Source of the DNA: Microterricola pindariensis
GTDB lineage: Bacteria; Actinomycetota; Actinomycetes; Actinomycetales; Microbacteriaceae
Direction of reading: 5' to 3'
Assembly (NCBI RefSeq): GCF_002936985.1
Contig: NZ_MPZN01000010.1
Coordinates: 1 to 64,000 of the forward strand
DNA: 64,000 bases
Under the pieces are notes generated by a model. It had not been told where the DNA came from. It ran no database searches and worked only from the letters and a program-made list of their open reading frames with translations. Positions 25,484-34,084 of the stretch are shown one piece after another. Both the position numbers and the translations under genes were made by a program. The stretch's first letter is position 1, and each line of letters opens with the position of its first letter.

Positions 25484-26560
25484 GTGAGCTCTGAAACTGC
25501 CGACACACCGCCCCGCGCCACGCGGGGCGGTGCGTTGCGCACCCCGACGGCGGCCGGCCGGCCGCCCGCGGCACACCCAGCCGACCGCGCCCGCTCGCCG
25601 TGGCTGCTCATCGGCGCCGGCGCCCTGCTCGTGCTGCTCGCCGTCGTCAGCACGTTCATCGGCGTCAGCGATGTCACACCCGCGTCGCTCCTGGCTGGCG
25701 GCATCGACGGCGAGGCCATGCAGCTGCTGCTGGCCAGCCGCCTGCCGCGCACCCTGGCGCTCGTTCTCACCGGGGCATCGATGGCCATCGTGGGCATGCT
25801 CATGCAGCTGCTCGTGCGCAACAAATTCGTCGAGCCGAGCACGGCGGGCACCACCGAGTCGGCCATGCTCGGCCTGCTCGTGGTCACGATCTTCGCCCCG
25901 TCGATGGGCCTGCTCGGCAAGATGGGGGTCGCGGCCGTGTTCGCGCTCGCCGGAACCGGCCTCTTCCTGCTGATCCTGCGGCGCATCCCGGTGCGCTCGA
26001 TCGTCCTGGTGCCGCTCGTCGGCATGATGCTCGGCGGCATCATCGCCGCGGTCACCACCTTCTTCGCCTACCGCCTTGACCTGCTGCAGAGCCTCAACAC
26101 ATGGATGACGGGCGACTTCTCCGGCGTGCTGCGCGGCCGCTACGAGCTGCTCTGGCTGGCGTTCGCGATGACGCTGATCGCCTGGCTCGCCGCCGACCGG
26201 TTCACCGTCGCCGGTCTCGGCCAGGAGTTCACGACGAACCTCGGCCTCAACTACGGCCGCGTTCTCACGCTCGGCCTCGTGATCGTCTCGATCGTGACCG
26301 CCATCGTCGTGGTGACCGCCGGGGTCATCCCGTTCCTCGGCCTCGTCGTGCCCAACGTCGTCAGCATCATCTTCGGCGACAACATGCGCCGCACGCTGCC
26401 GTGGGTCGCGCTGATCGGCGCCATCTTCGTTGTGGCCTGCGACATCCTGGGTCGCGTGCTGCGCTACCCCTACGAGATTCCGCTCGGCATCGTCGTGGGC
26501 GTCGTCGGCGCTGCCCTCTTCCTCTACCTCCTGCTCAGAAGGTCGAGCCATGCCCACTAG
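25484..26560 (+). CDS. Siderophore ABC transporter permease, subunit 1 (FecCD family)
   Basis: A 358-residue permease with about nine helices and the FecCD core RLPRTLALVLTGASMAIVGMLMQ, GTTESAMLG and GVIPFLGLVVPN. The GTG at 25484 is the assigned start. The first 38 residues are Pro/Ala/Arg-rich, and a 12-bp hairpin lies within them at 25506-25532, so a later non-ATG start is possible. It corresponds to YclN/CeuB. It overlaps the next permease by 11 bases. Confidence 0.9.
   Translation: MSSETADTPPRATRGGALRTPTAAGRPPAAHPADRARSPWLLIGAGALLVLLAVVSTFIGVSDVTPASLLAGGIDGEAMQLLLASRLPRTLALVLTGASMAIVGMLMQLLVRNKFVEPSTAGTTESAMLGLLVVTIFAPSMGLLGKMGVAAVFALAGTGLFLLILRRIPVRSIVLVPLVGMMLGGIIAAVTTFFAYRLDLLQSLNTWMTGDFSGVLRGRYELLWLAFAMTLIAWLAADRFTVAGLGQEFTTNLGLNYGRVLTLGLVIVSIVTAIVVVTAGVIPFLGLVVPNVVSIIFGDNMRRTLPWVALIGAIFVVACDILGRVLRYPYEIPLGIVVGVVGAALFLYLLLRRSSHAH
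25506..25532 (+). promoter_or_regulatory. Perfect 12-bp hairpin at the start of the first permease gene
   Basis: CACCGCCCCGCG (25506-25517) and CGCGGGGCGGTG (25521-25532) pair perfectly around CCA, 43 bases after the binding-protein stop. Such hairpins often protect the upstream mRNA and raise binding-protein yield over permease. It is not followed by a T-run. Confidence 0.55.
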
Positions 26561-27596
26561 TCCACCACTTCTTCAGCGCGGGGCGGATGCCGCGTCGCCG
26601 GCGTCGTCGCGCGCCGCCCGCGCCCGTGCGTCCCTGGCCCTGGTGCTGGGTTCGCCGCGGGTGCGCGTTGCACTGCTGGCGCTGGCAGCCCTGGCATCCA
26701 TCGCCCTGTTCCTGTTCGTGGGCATCACCGGCAGCTGGGACTTCGCGATCCCGTTCCGGGGGCGCAAGGTGGCGGCCATGGTGCTGGTGGCCGTGGCGAT
26801 CGGCGTGTCGACCGTGCTGTTCCAAACGATCACCGCCAACCGGATCCTGACGCCGTCGATCATGGGGTTTGACGCGCTGTACCTGCTCGTGCAGACGACG
26901 CTGATGTTCGTGTTCGGGGTGTCGGCCTTCACCAGCGTCGACTCGCGCCTCGTCTGGCTGGGCGAAGTGGCGCTGATGGTGGGGTTCGCCGGGCTGCTGT
27001 TCCGCTGGCTGTTCGTCGGCGCCAAGCGCAGCATCTACCTCCTCGTGCTGGTCGGCATCGTCTTCGGCGTGTTCTTCCGCAGCCTGGCCAGCATGATGCA
27101 GCGCATGCTCGACCCCGCCGCTTTCGCCGTGCTGCAAGACAGCTTCTTCGCCACGTTCAACGCGGTCGACCCGGCGCAGCTCTGGCTCTCGGCGATCGCG
27201 GTCATCGCCGTGTGCGTCGTGGCGCTGCGCCTGCTGCCCGTGCTGGACGTGCTCAACCTGGGCGAGGAACAGGCCATCGCGCTGGGCGTCAACCACCGCC
27301 GCACCGTCACGATCCTGCTCGTGCTGATCACGATCCTGGTGGCCGTGTCGACCTCGCTGGTGGGCCCCATCACCTTCTTCGGGCTGATCGTGGCCAATCT
27401 CGCGTACCTGATCGTCGGCAGCAGCCGGCACGCCCTTGTGCTGCCCGCCACGATCTTCCTCGGCGTGATCTGCCTCGTCGGCGGCCAGTTCGTGCTCGAA
27501 CAGGTCTTCGGCCTCGGCACGGTGTTGAGCGTCGTGATCGAGTTCGTCGGCGGCATCCTCTTTATCGTCCTGCTTCTCAGAAAGGGCATTCGATGA
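26550..27596 (+). CDS. Siderophore ABC transporter permease, subunit 2 (FecCD family)
   Basis: A 348-residue permease that pairs with the preceding one. The core elements FRGRKVAAMVLVAVAIGVSTVLFQTITANR, ILTPSIMGFDALY and GPITFFGLIVANLAYLIVG (each a family block) are present. It corresponds to YclO/CeuC. The ATG at 26550 lies within the previous gene, and its stop overlaps the ATPase start (ATGA). An Ala-rich tail of about 30 residues precedes the first helix. Confidence 0.9.
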   Translation: MPTSPPLLQRGADAASPASSRAARARASLALVLGSPRVRVALLALAALASIALFLFVGITGSWDFAIPFRGRKVAAMVLVAVAIGVSTVLFQTITANRILTPSIMGFDALYLLVQTTLMFVFGVSAFTSVDSRLVWLGEVALMVGFAGLLFRWLFVGAKRSIYLLVLVGIVFGVFFRSLASMMQRMLDPAAFAVLQDSFFATFNAVDPAQLWLSAIAVIAVCVVALRLLPVLDVLNLGEEQAIALGVNHRRTVTILLVLITILVAVSTSLVGPITFFGLIVANLAYLIVGSSRHALVLPATIFLGVICLVGGQFVLEQVFGLGTVLSVVIEFVGGILFIVLLLRKGIR

Positions 27597-28351
27597 TCAG
27601 CATCAGCGGAGTCACCAAGCGCTACGGGCGCACCGCCGTCGTCGACGACGTCTCACTCGAGCTCGGCGGCTCCGGCATCACCTCGTTGATCGGGCCGAAC
27701 GGCGCGGGCAAGTCGACGCTGCTGTCGATGATTGCGCGGCTCCTGCCGATGGATGAGGGCACCATCACCGTCGACGGGCTCGACGTCGTCAAGACGGCCG
27801 GCTCGCAGCTCGCCACCCGCCTCGCGGTGCTGCGCCAGGACAACCACCTGGCCGCGCGCCTGACCGTGCGCGAGCTTGTGGCCTTCGGGCGCTACCCGCA
27901 CTCCAAGGGCCGGCTCACGGTGCTCGACCGGGAGCACATCGAGAACGCCCTCGAGTTCCTCGACCTCGGCGGCCTCGAGGGCCGCTACCTGGACGAGCTC
28001 TCCGGTGGCCAGCGGCAGCGCGCCTTCATCGCCATGGTGCTCGCCCAGGACACGAAGTACGTGCTGCTCGACGAGCCGCTGAACAACCTCGACCTGCGCC
28101 ATGCCGTCGAGATCATGCGCCTGCTGCGCCGCGTCGCCGACGAGATGGACAAGCGCATCGTGATCGTGCTGCACGACATCAACTTCGCGTCGGTGTACTC
28201 CGACGAGATCATCGCCATGCAGAAGGGGCGCGTGCTCGCGCACGGCGGCATCGACGACATCATGCAGAACGCGGTGCTCGCGAACATCTACGGCATGCCG
28301 ATCGACGTCTGCGAGATCGCCGGCCAGCGCATCGGCTACTACTACAGCTGA
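27593..28351 (+). CDS. Siderophore ABC transporter ATP-binding protein
   Basis: A 252-residue ATPase of the FepC/YclP type. Walker A is GPNGAGKSTL, the Q-loop is VLRQDNHL, the signature is LSGGQRQRAFIA and Walker B is YVLLDEPLNNLD, followed by the switch VLHDINFAS. It powers ferric-siderophore uptake through the two permeases upstream. It is the last gene of the iron operon, and only 6 bases separate it from the convergent TetR gene. Confidence 0.94.
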   Translation: MISISGVTKRYGRTAVVDDVSLELGGSGITSLIGPNGAGKSTLLSMIARLLPMDEGTITVDGLDVVKTAGSQLATRLAVLRQDNHLAARLTVRELVAFGRYPHSKGRLTVLDREHIENALEFLDLGGLEGRYLDELSGGQRQRAFIAMVLAQDTKYVLLDEPLNNLDLRHAVEIMRLLRRVADEMDKRIVIVLHDINFASVYSDEIIAMQKGRVLAHGGIDDIMQNAVLANIYGMPIDVCEIAGQRIGYYYS

Positions 28352-28357
28352 GCGGGC

Positions 28358-29008
28358 TCAGCCCAGCGGCATCCGCCGTTCGAGCCCGTCGAGGATGAGC
28401 TCGAGGCCGTAGCCGAACTCGACGGCGTAGCTGTAGGTCTCACCCCGGGAGAGGGTCGCGTTGAGCTCGGCGAGGTGCGGATAGTTCTCCGCCATCGCCA
28501 GGAAGCTCGCCATCAGCTCGTCGGTGCCCGCGTCGTCATCGTCGTCGAAGGGCAGATTCTGCTCGGTGAGCACGAAGCCGTAGACGTAGGCGTCGATCAC
28601 CGAGAAGGCGTGCGCGGCGAGGGCCACGCTGAAGCCGCCCGCGCGCAGGCAGCCGAGCACCGAGTCGTGGTGGTGCAGCAATGCCGGGCCGGGGGCGCGG
28701 CGCGACTCGACGAGGCCGAGGGCCCACGGATGCCGCGCCAGCACGCTCCGGGCCGACGCCGCCCGCTCGGCCATCGCCGGCCGCCACGGCTGGCCGGGGG
28801 CCGGCAGCTCGATCCGGGCGAACACCCAGTCGGCGAGGTCGTCGAGCAGTGCCTCCTTGTTCGGCACGTGGTGGTAGAGCGACATCGCCTCGACGCCGAG
28901 CTGCTTGCCGACGTTGCGCATGCTCACGGCGGCGAGCCCGCCGGCATCCGCGACCCGGGCGGCCGCATCGGCGATGAGCGGGCGGGTGAGGGGCGTGCGG
29001 GGGGTCAT
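28358..29008 (-). CDS. TetR-family transcriptional regulator
   Basis: A 216-residue repressor. The N-terminal HTH runs PLIADAAARVADAGGLAAVSMRNVGKQLGVEAMSLYHHVPNKEALL in its usual three-helix pattern. The C-terminal half (ending near LELILDGLERR) fits the TetR_C family that binds small hydrophobic ligands. GGAGG precedes the ATG. It diverges from an MDR reductase gene across a gap with two copies of one inverted repeat, so it probably represses both. Confidence 0.92.
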   Translation of the reverse strand: MTPRTPLTRPLIADAAARVADAGGLAAVSMRNVGKQLGVEAMSLYHHVPNKEALLDDLADWVFARIELPAPGQPWRPAMAERAASARSVLARHPWALGLVESRRAPGPALLHHHDSVLGCLRAGGFSVALAAHAFSVIDAYVYGFVLTEQNLPFDDDDDAGTDELMASFLAMAENYPHLAELNATLSRGETYSYAVEFGYGLELILDGLERRMPLG

Positions 29009-29047
29009 TCGGCCTCCGGGAAGGTGGAGCGGCTCGGCCCTTGTGGA

Positions 29048-29061
29048 CTTACGACCGTAAG
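29048..29061. promoter_or_regulatory. TetR operator, copy 1 (CTTAC-N4-GTAAG)
   Basis: CTTACGACCGTAAG is a perfect 5+5 inverted repeat in the TetR/MDR gap. It is identical in design to the copy at 29085. It lies just upstream of TACAGT (29064-29069), a possible -10 box for the MDR gene. Confidence 0.8.
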
Positions 29062-29084
29062 GCTACAGTAGCAGCGCTGGCCGG

Positions 29085-29098
29085 CTTACGCATGTAAG
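29085..29098. promoter_or_regulatory. TetR operator, copy 2 (CTTAC-N4-GTAAG)
   Basis: CTTACGCATGTAAG repeats the arms of copy 1 at a 37-bp offset. Its right arm overlaps the purine-rich ribosome site (GTAAGGGAGA) of the MDR gene, so bound repressor would also hide the start region. Confidence 0.8.
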
Positions 29099-29108
29099 GG
29101 AGAATCCG

Positions 29109-30071
29109 ATGAGAGCCGCAATTGTCGAGAACTACGGTGCGCCGGAGCGGGTGCGCATCGCCGAGCTGCCCGTGCCGGTGCCGGGCGCGGGCGAACTGTT
29201 GGTGCGGGTGCACGCCGCCGCCGTCACGAGCGCCGATGCACGCATCCGGGCGGCCCGCTTCCCGCGCGGCTTTGCCCCGATGGCCCGGCTCATGTTCGGG
29301 GTGCGGCGGCCCCGGCGGCAGGTGCTCGGCAGCGCCTTCTCCGGCGTGGTCGAGGCGGTCGGCCCGGCCGCGCGGGGCTCGGACGCGGGCGGCTTCGCCC
29401 CCGGCGACGAGGTGTCCGGTATGACGGGCAGCCCGATGGGCGCGCACGCCGAATACCTCTGCATCGCGGCCTCCCGCGCCGTTCCGAAGCCCGCCGCGGT
29501 GAGCCACGAGGATGCGGCCGGGGTGCTCTTCGGCGGCAGCACCGCCCTGTACTTCCTGCGCAAGAAGGCGGACGTCGCGCCGGGAACCTCCGTGCTCGTC
29601 ATCGGGGCCTCCGGGGCGATCGGCACCAACGCCGTCCAGCTCGCCGCACGGGCCGGCGCCCGCGTCACCGGCGTCTGCAGTGCCGGAAACCGCGCCCTCG
29701 TCGCCGGGCTCGGCGCCGAGCGCACGATCGACCGCGCCGGCACCGAGTGGGCAGAGCACGACGGGCGCTACGACGTCGTGCTCGACACCGTTGGCGTGCT
29801 GTCGCCGGCATCCGGCCGCCGGCTCCTGACCGAGCGAGGCGTGCTGCTGCTGGCGGTGGCCGACCTCTGGCAGATCCTCGGCGCCCACGGCAACGTCAAG
29901 TCGGGCACTGCGCCGGAGCGACCGGAGGACGTCGCGCTGCTGCTGCAGATGCTCGCCGCGGGCGAGCTCGTCTCGGTGACCGACCTCGTCGCCCCGCTGG
30001 AGGACATCGCCGCCGCGCACGCGCGAGTGGACACGGGCCGCAAGGTCGGCAACGTGATCGTGCGGCCGTAA
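29109..30071 (+). CDS. NAD(P)-dependent MDR alcohol dehydrogenase/quinone reductase
   Basis: A 320-residue medium-chain reductase without the zinc cysteines of true alcohol dehydrogenases. RVRIAELPVPVPGAGELLVRVHAAAVTSADARIR begins it, then GSAFSGVVEAVG and the cofactor loop VLVIGASGAIGTNAVQLAARAGA. Such proteins reduce quinones or enones. It is controlled by the divergent TetR protein through two operators, typical of a detoxification or stress-response pair. The inducer is unknown. Confidence 0.9.
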   Translation: MRAAIVENYGAPERVRIAELPVPVPGAGELLVRVHAAAVTSADARIRAARFPRGFAPMARLMFGVRRPRRQVLGSAFSGVVEAVGPAARGSDAGGFAPGDEVSGMTGSPMGAHAEYLCIAASRAVPKPAAVSHEDAAGVLFGGSTALYFLRKKADVAPGTSVLVIGASGAIGTNAVQLAARAGARVTGVCSAGNRALVAGLGAERTIDRAGTEWAEHDGRYDVVLDTVGVLSPASGRRLLTERGVLLLAVADLWQILGAHGNVKSGTAPERPEDVALLLQMLAAGELVSVTDLVAPLEDIAAAHARVDTGRKVGNVIVRP

Positions 30072-30095
30072 CCGACGGCGGAGGGGGCCAGCGGT

Positions 30096-30101
30096 TAGCA
30101 T
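30096..30101 (+). promoter_or_regulatory. -10 box (TAGCAT), leaderless start of the LssY-like gene
   Basis: TAGCAT ends 6 bases before the ATG at 30108. Confidence 0.6.
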
Positions 30102-30107
30102 GGCGTC

Positions 30108-31034
30108 ATGCCTGCCACGGCGACGCAGCACACGAGGCCGACGCGCACCAAGCGCCGCTCGCTGAGCGCGGCGCTCGACAACTTCTTCTTCGTCTTCGGT
30201 GGGCTCGCCGCCGTGTGGCTCGCCGTGCTGCTGGCCTCCGACAGCCTGGAGTGGGGCTGGGGAGCGATCTGGTTCGCGCTGGCGTTCTGGCTGCTGCTGG
30301 CCTACCTGGTTCTGCCGCGGCTGCACCGCATCCTCACCCAGCTCTACGTGCCCAACTACTTCATCGGGCGGGCCCGCACGAGCGACGGGCTGCTCGGCGA
30401 CCCGGTCAACCTGGCGCTGCTCGGGGATTCCGAACAGCTGGAGCAGACGATGGATGCCGCGGGCTGGACGCGCGCCGACCAGGTGACGGGCGCATCGAGC
30501 AGGCGCATCATCACCTCCACGCTGACGCGGCAGAGCTATGACGAGGCGCCCGTGAGCCCGCTGTTCCTCTTCGGCCGGCAGCAGGACTTCGCCTACCAGC
30601 AGGAGGTCGAGGGCAACCCGTCCAAGCGCCACCACGTGCGCTTCTGGAAGTGCCCGGAGGGCTGGATGCTGCCGGGAGGCCACCGCGTCGACTGGCTGGC
30701 GGCCGGCACCTTCGACCGGGCCGTCGGCTTCTCGCTCTTCACCCTGCAGGTCACGCACAAGATCGACGCGAACACCGACATCGAGCGCGACCACATCGTC
30801 GCGACGGTGCGCGAGGCCGAGCCGAAGGCGCGCTTCGTGGTCATCCGGGACTTCTCGACCGGCTATCACGCCCGCAACGGCGGCGGCGACTCGATTCACA
30901 CCGACGGCGACCTGCCCGTGATCGACCTGCGCCGGGTCGCGCTCGCCGCGGGCGCGGGCGCGGATGCCGGCGAGGCCGCCGGCGAGGTCGCCGGCGACGA
31001 GCCGCGCACGACCGAGCTGCGGGGGCTGTCGTGA
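30108..31034 (+). CDS. LssY C-terminal domain membrane protein
   Basis: A 308-residue protein. Two membrane helices lie at about residues 25-70. The soluble part (YVPNYFIGRARTSDGLLGDPVNLALLGD, AMDAAGW-like, FLFGRQQDFAYQ, RHHVRFWKCP, GTFDRAVGFSLF) matches the LssY C-terminal domain. The role is unknown, but it is often found with PAP2-type lipid phosphatases, none of which is adjacent here. The C-terminus is Ala/Gly/Glu-rich. It is coupled to the next gene by GTGA. Confidence 0.82.
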   Translation: MPATATQHTRPTRTKRRSLSAALDNFFFVFGGLAAVWLAVLLASDSLEWGWGAIWFALAFWLLLAYLVLPRLHRILTQLYVPNYFIGRARTSDGLLGDPVNLALLGDSEQLEQTMDAAGWTRADQVTGASSRRIITSTLTRQSYDEAPVSPLFLFGRQQDFAYQQEVEGNPSKRHHVRFWKCPEGWMLPGGHRVDWLAAGTFDRAVGFSLFTLQVTHKIDANTDIERDHIVATVREAEPKARFVVIRDFSTGYHARNGGGDSIHTDGDLPVIDLRRVALAAGAGADAGEAAGEVAGDEPRTTELRGLS

Positions 31035-31504
31035 GCGCCGCGTCCGGCAAGAGGCGGCCGGCGCCCACCACGATGGGGGCGGTGCTCATGTGCCTGCGGG
31101 CCCTCGCGGGCGTGCTCGTCATCGCGGTCGCGTTCGGAGACAGGGAGGACTTCCTCAACGACGTCATCTTCGAGGGCGCGAAGGCGACCGCCGAGGAGCA
31201 GGCCGCGGCCAGCGCCTTCGTCGACGTCCTCATGATCGGCTACGGCGCGTGGCTGCTGTTCTACCTCGTCCTGTCCTGGCTGGTGCTGCGCGGGGTCAAC
31301 TGGGCGCGCGTCGCCGCGATGCTGTTCGCCACGGTGAGCATCCTGGTGTCGTTCTTCGAGTGGTGGCAGTCCGGTCTGGAGATCACCCTGCGCACGACGC
31401 TGCCCAGCCTGGCGCTCGACATCCTGATCCTGCTGGCGCTCTCCAGCCGGGCCGCGCGCGCGTTCGCGCGGCGCAACGACCCCGCGCCCACCCTCGCCCC
31501 CTAA
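31031..31504 (+). CDS. Small integral membrane protein, unrecognised
   Basis: A 157-residue protein with four hydrophobic helices (about residues 15-35, 65-88, 93-112 and 122-140) and no recognised family. The GTG at 31031 overlaps the stop of the LssY-like gene, so the two are co-translated and may act together in the membrane. Function cannot be assigned. Confidence 0.75.
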   Translation: MSAASGKRRPAPTTMGAVLMCLRALAGVLVIAVAFGDREDFLNDVIFEGAKATAEEQAAASAFVDVLMIGYGAWLLFYLVLSWLVLRGVNWARVAAMLFATVSILVSFFEWWQSGLEITLRTTLPSLALDILILLALSSRAARAFARRNDPAPTLAP

Positions 31505-31509
31505 CCCCA

Positions 31510-31570
31510 CCCAGTTGCCGAAATTCACGGGTGCGCGGGGCGCCTACCCCCGATTTGTGGCAACTGGGCG
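31510..31570. terminator. Inverted repeat between convergent genes
   Basis: CCCAGTTGCC (31511-31520) pairs exactly with GGCAACTGGG (31559-31568). Partial pairing inside (GAAATTC/GATTTGT region and CGGGTG/TACCCCCG) extends it. It lies between the ends of two convergent genes and could act as a two-way terminator. Confidence 0.55.
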
Positions 31571-31591
31571 GGGGTGGGGTGCGGGTGGGAG

Positions 31592-32509
31592 CTACTGGGC
31601 GGTGAGGGCGTGTTCCCCGCAGAAGGTCTCCGACTCGGCCGCGCAGTCGGCGCAGACCACCATCTGCTCGCGGCAGGAGAGGTCGTTGCAGTTCTGCATG
31701 CGCTTGCTGGCCGCGCCGCAGCGCACGCAGGCGCCGATGACGGCCGTGTTCGCGCCGAAGTCGACCGAGCCGCGCTGGTCGAAGACGTAGAGCGAGCCGT
31801 CCCAGAGGCCGGAGTCGCCGAAGGCCTCGCCGTAGCGCACGATGCCGCCGTCGAGTTGGTAGACGTTCTCAAAGCCGCGGCTCTTCATCAGGCCGGAGAG
31901 CACCTCGCAGCGGATGCCGCCCGTGCAGTAGGTGACGATCGGGGTGTCCTTGAGGTGGTCGTACTTGCCGCTGTCCAGCTCGCTGACGAAGTCGCGGGTG
32001 GTGGCGACATCCGGCACGATCGCATTCTTGAAGCGCCCGATCTCGGCCTCGAAGGCGTTGCGGCCGTCGAAGAAGACGACCTCGGTGCCGGATGCCGCAT
32101 GCTCGGCGACCAGGGCGTTCAGCTCGCGCGGCGCCAGCTTGGTGCCGCCGCCGACCACGCCGTCGGCATCCACCGCGAGCTCGCCGGGCGCGCCGAAGCT
32201 GACGATCTCGTCGCGCACCTTCACGCTGAGCCGCGGGAAGTCGAGGCTCGCCCCGGTCTCGTCGAGGCCGGTGCCCTCGCTCCACTTGAAGTCGATGCCC
32301 TTGAACGGCGCGTAGTCCCTGGTCTTGCGGACGTAGCGCTTGAGCGCCGCCATGTCGCCGCCGAGGGTGCCGTTGATGCCGTGCCCGGAGAGCAGGATGC
32401 GGCCGCGCAGGCCCAGCGACTCGGCGAGGTCGCGCTGCCAGAGGCGCACGGCCTCGGGGTCGGCGAGGGGCGTGAATGCGTAATAGAGGAGGATTTTGGC
32501 TGTGGCCAC
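31592..32509 (-). CDS. trhO: tRNA uridine(34) hydroxylase (YceA/TrhO, rhodanese domain)
   Basis: TrhO hydroxylates U34 of certain tRNAs using oxygen. The 305-residue protein has the N-terminal acylphosphatase-like domain ([19 protein letters not shown]), a rhodanese domain with the active Cys in [11 protein letters not shown], and a C-terminal Cys-rich tail (ACVRCG, NCNDLSC, CADCA). The start is GTG at 32509. TAAACT ends 6 bases before it, which indicates a leaderless start. Confidence 0.92.
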   Translation of the reverse strand: MATAKILLYYAFTPLADPEAVRLWQRDLAESLGLRGRILLSGHGINGTLGGDMAALKRYVRKTRDYAPFKGIDFKWSEGTGLDETGASLDFPRLSVKVRDEIVSFGAPGELAVDADGVVGGGTKLAPRELNALVAEHAASGTEVVFFDGRNAFEAEIGRFKNAIVPDVATTRDFVSELDSGKYDHLKDTPIVTYCTGGIRCEVLSGLMKSRGFENVYQLDGGIVRYGEAFGDSGLWDGSLYVFDQRGSVDFGANTAVIGACVRCGAASKRMQNCNDLSCREQMVVCADCAAESETFCGEHALTAQ

Positions 32510-32515
32510 GAGCCA

Positions 32516-32521
32516 AGTTTA
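32516..32521 (-). promoter_or_regulatory. -10 box (TAAACT), leaderless start of trhO
   Basis: On the minus strand TAAACT ends 6 bases before the GTG at 32509. Confidence 0.6.
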
Positions 32522-32660
32522 CGGACTGCGCCCTCCACGGCGGCTGAGCGGGGAACGAGGGAAGACCGGGTGCCTACCGGGTGCCGCCGCCCGTTGCGAC
32601 GTAGGCTGGCGGCATCCGGATGTCGCGGCGCAGCCGCCCCGCCCTGAATGGAGAACGACG

Positions 32661-33209
32661 ATGTTCAGCTACGATCCCTATGCCGAGTTGGCCACGCTCA
32701 AGCAGTTCGCGCCGCTCACCGTCACGAGCGAGCAGCTGCGCGACGGCCAGCCGTTGGCGCCCGCCCAGTGGGGCGCGGGCGGCGGCCCCGGCGGTGCGGG
32801 CAGCGACACGTCGCCGCAGCTGAGTTGGAGCGCGGGCCCGGCCGGCACGCTGAGCTACGCCGTCACCTGCTTCGACCCGGACGCCCCGACCGGCTCCGGC
32901 TTCTGGCACTGGGCGGTCTGCAACATCCCGGCGAGCGTCACGTCGCTGGCCGAGAACGCCGGGGCGCCGGGCGGCGTCCTGCTGCCGGCCGGCAGCCTCA
33001 CCCTGCCGAACGAGCGCCGGCTGACCTCCTTCGTCGGCGCCGGCCCGCCGCCGACGACGGGCGTGCACCGCTACATCTTCGCCGTGCACGCGGTCGATGT
33101 GGCCAGGCTCGAGCTCGACCCGCAGTCGACCCCAGCTGTCCTCGGCTTCAACCTGCACTTCCACACGCTGGCCCGCGGCACGCTCACCGGAACCGCGACG
33201 ACCGACTAG
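32661..33209 (+). CDS. YbhB/YbcL-family (PEBP-like) protein
   Basis: A 182-residue phosphatidylethanolamine-binding-protein relative. The ligand pocket motifs are SPQLSWSAGPAGTLSYAVTCFDPDAPT and GFWHWAVCNIP, and HRYIFAVHAVD near the C-terminus. Bacterial members are soluble and of unclear function, with kinase-inhibitor ancestry only in eukaryotes. The ATG at 32661 follows GGAGAACG. No operon partner is evident. Confidence 0.92.
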   Translation: MFSYDPYAELATLKQFAPLTVTSEQLRDGQPLAPAQWGAGGGPGGAGSDTSPQLSWSAGPAGTLSYAVTCFDPDAPTGSGFWHWAVCNIPASVTSLAENAGAPGGVLLPAGSLTLPNERRLTSFVGAGPPPTTGVHRYIFAVHAVDVARLELDPQSTPAVLGFNLHFHTLARGTLTGTATTD

Positions 33210-33245
33210 GCGGCATCCGCCGGTGGTCGAGTGCAGCGGATGCCG

Positions 33246-33947
33246 TCAGCTCTTGTTGCCGGTGAGGGCGAGCACCCCGCCCAGGCCGATCATCATGGCG
33301 CCGCCGGCCCCGGCGAGGCGCTCGAGCCGTTTCGGGCTCTGCGCGAACCAGTCGCGGGCGGCGCCTGCGGTGAGCGCCCACAGGCTGTCGCCGATGAGGG
33401 CGAGCACGATGAAGACGAGGCCGAGCTCGGCCAGCTGCACAGGGATCATGCCCGCGCCGTAGTCGACGAACTGGGGGAGCACCGCCACGAAGAACACGAT
33501 CGTCTTGGGGTTGGTGAGGCCGACGAGGAACGCCTCGCCGAGGATGCGGGTGGTGGGGTGCCGGAAGGCGCGGCCGAAGCGGGCGCCGCGGCTCTGTGGC
33601 GCCTCGGACGGCGTGATGCCAGCCGGCATCTCCTCTGCGGAGGCAGAGCTCGAGGCATCCTTGCGGTGCCGGATCGCCTGCACGCCGAGGTAGACGAGGT
33701 AGCCGGCGCCGGCGAACTTGATGACCGTGAACAGCGTCGCCGACTGCGCCACGATGGTGCCGACGCCGAGTGCGACGAGCACGAGGGCGGGCAGGGCTCC
33801 GAGCGAGTTGCCGAGCACGCTGAGCAGGCCGCCGGTGCGGCCGAGGGTCAGCGTGCGGCCGATGACGAACAGCACGCTCGGGCCTGGCAGGGCGATGAGC
33901 GCGATCGACGCCAGCGCGAAGGCGAGCAGGTTGGGCCACGGAACCAT
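33246..33947 (-). CDS. LysE/RhtB-family amino-acid exporter
   Basis: A 233-residue protein with six helices. The N-terminal ALASIALIALPGPSVLFVIGRTLTLGRTGG and the GAGYLVYLGVQAIR segment are typical of LysE/RhtB exporters of amino acids or homoserine lactones. A central hydrophilic loop (about residues 95-125) is rich in Ser/Ala/Arg. A TAGCAT box 6 bases before the ATG suggests a leaderless mRNA. It diverges from the hydrolase gene at 34085. The substrate is not predictable. Confidence 0.9.
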   Translation of the reverse strand: MVPWPNLLAFALASIALIALPGPSVLFVIGRTLTLGRTGGLLSVLGNSLGALPALVLVALGVGTIVAQSATLFTVIKFAGAGYLVYLGVQAIRHRKDASSSASAEEMPAGITPSEAPQSRGARFGRAFRHPTTRILGEAFLVGLTNPKTIVFFVAVLPQFVDYGAGMIPVQLAELGLVFIVLALIGDSLWALTAGAARDWFAQSPKRLERLAGAGGAMMIGLGGVLALTGNKS

Positions 33948-33953
33948 GCCGGA

Positions 33954-33959
33954 ATGCTA
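33954..33959 (-). promoter_or_regulatory. -10 box (TAGCAT), leaderless start of the LysE-type gene
   Basis: On the minus strand TAGCAT ends 6 bases before the ATG at 33947. Confidence 0.6.
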
Positions 33960-34072
33960 CTCCAGCGCCATCCGCCTGGCGCGCTCGCCGAGATGACACT
34001 TCGGCGTGTTCCCTGGCCCAGCGAAGACGTTCAACCGTCATCTCGATGCCGGGGGCTGGGCGGGCAGCGCGA

Positions 34073-34078
34073 TAGCGT
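34073..34078 (+). promoter_or_regulatory. -10 box (TAGCGT), leaderless start of the HIBCH gene
   Basis: TAGCGT ends 6 bases before the ATG at 34085. Confidence 0.6.
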
Positions 34079-34084
34079 GAGGGG

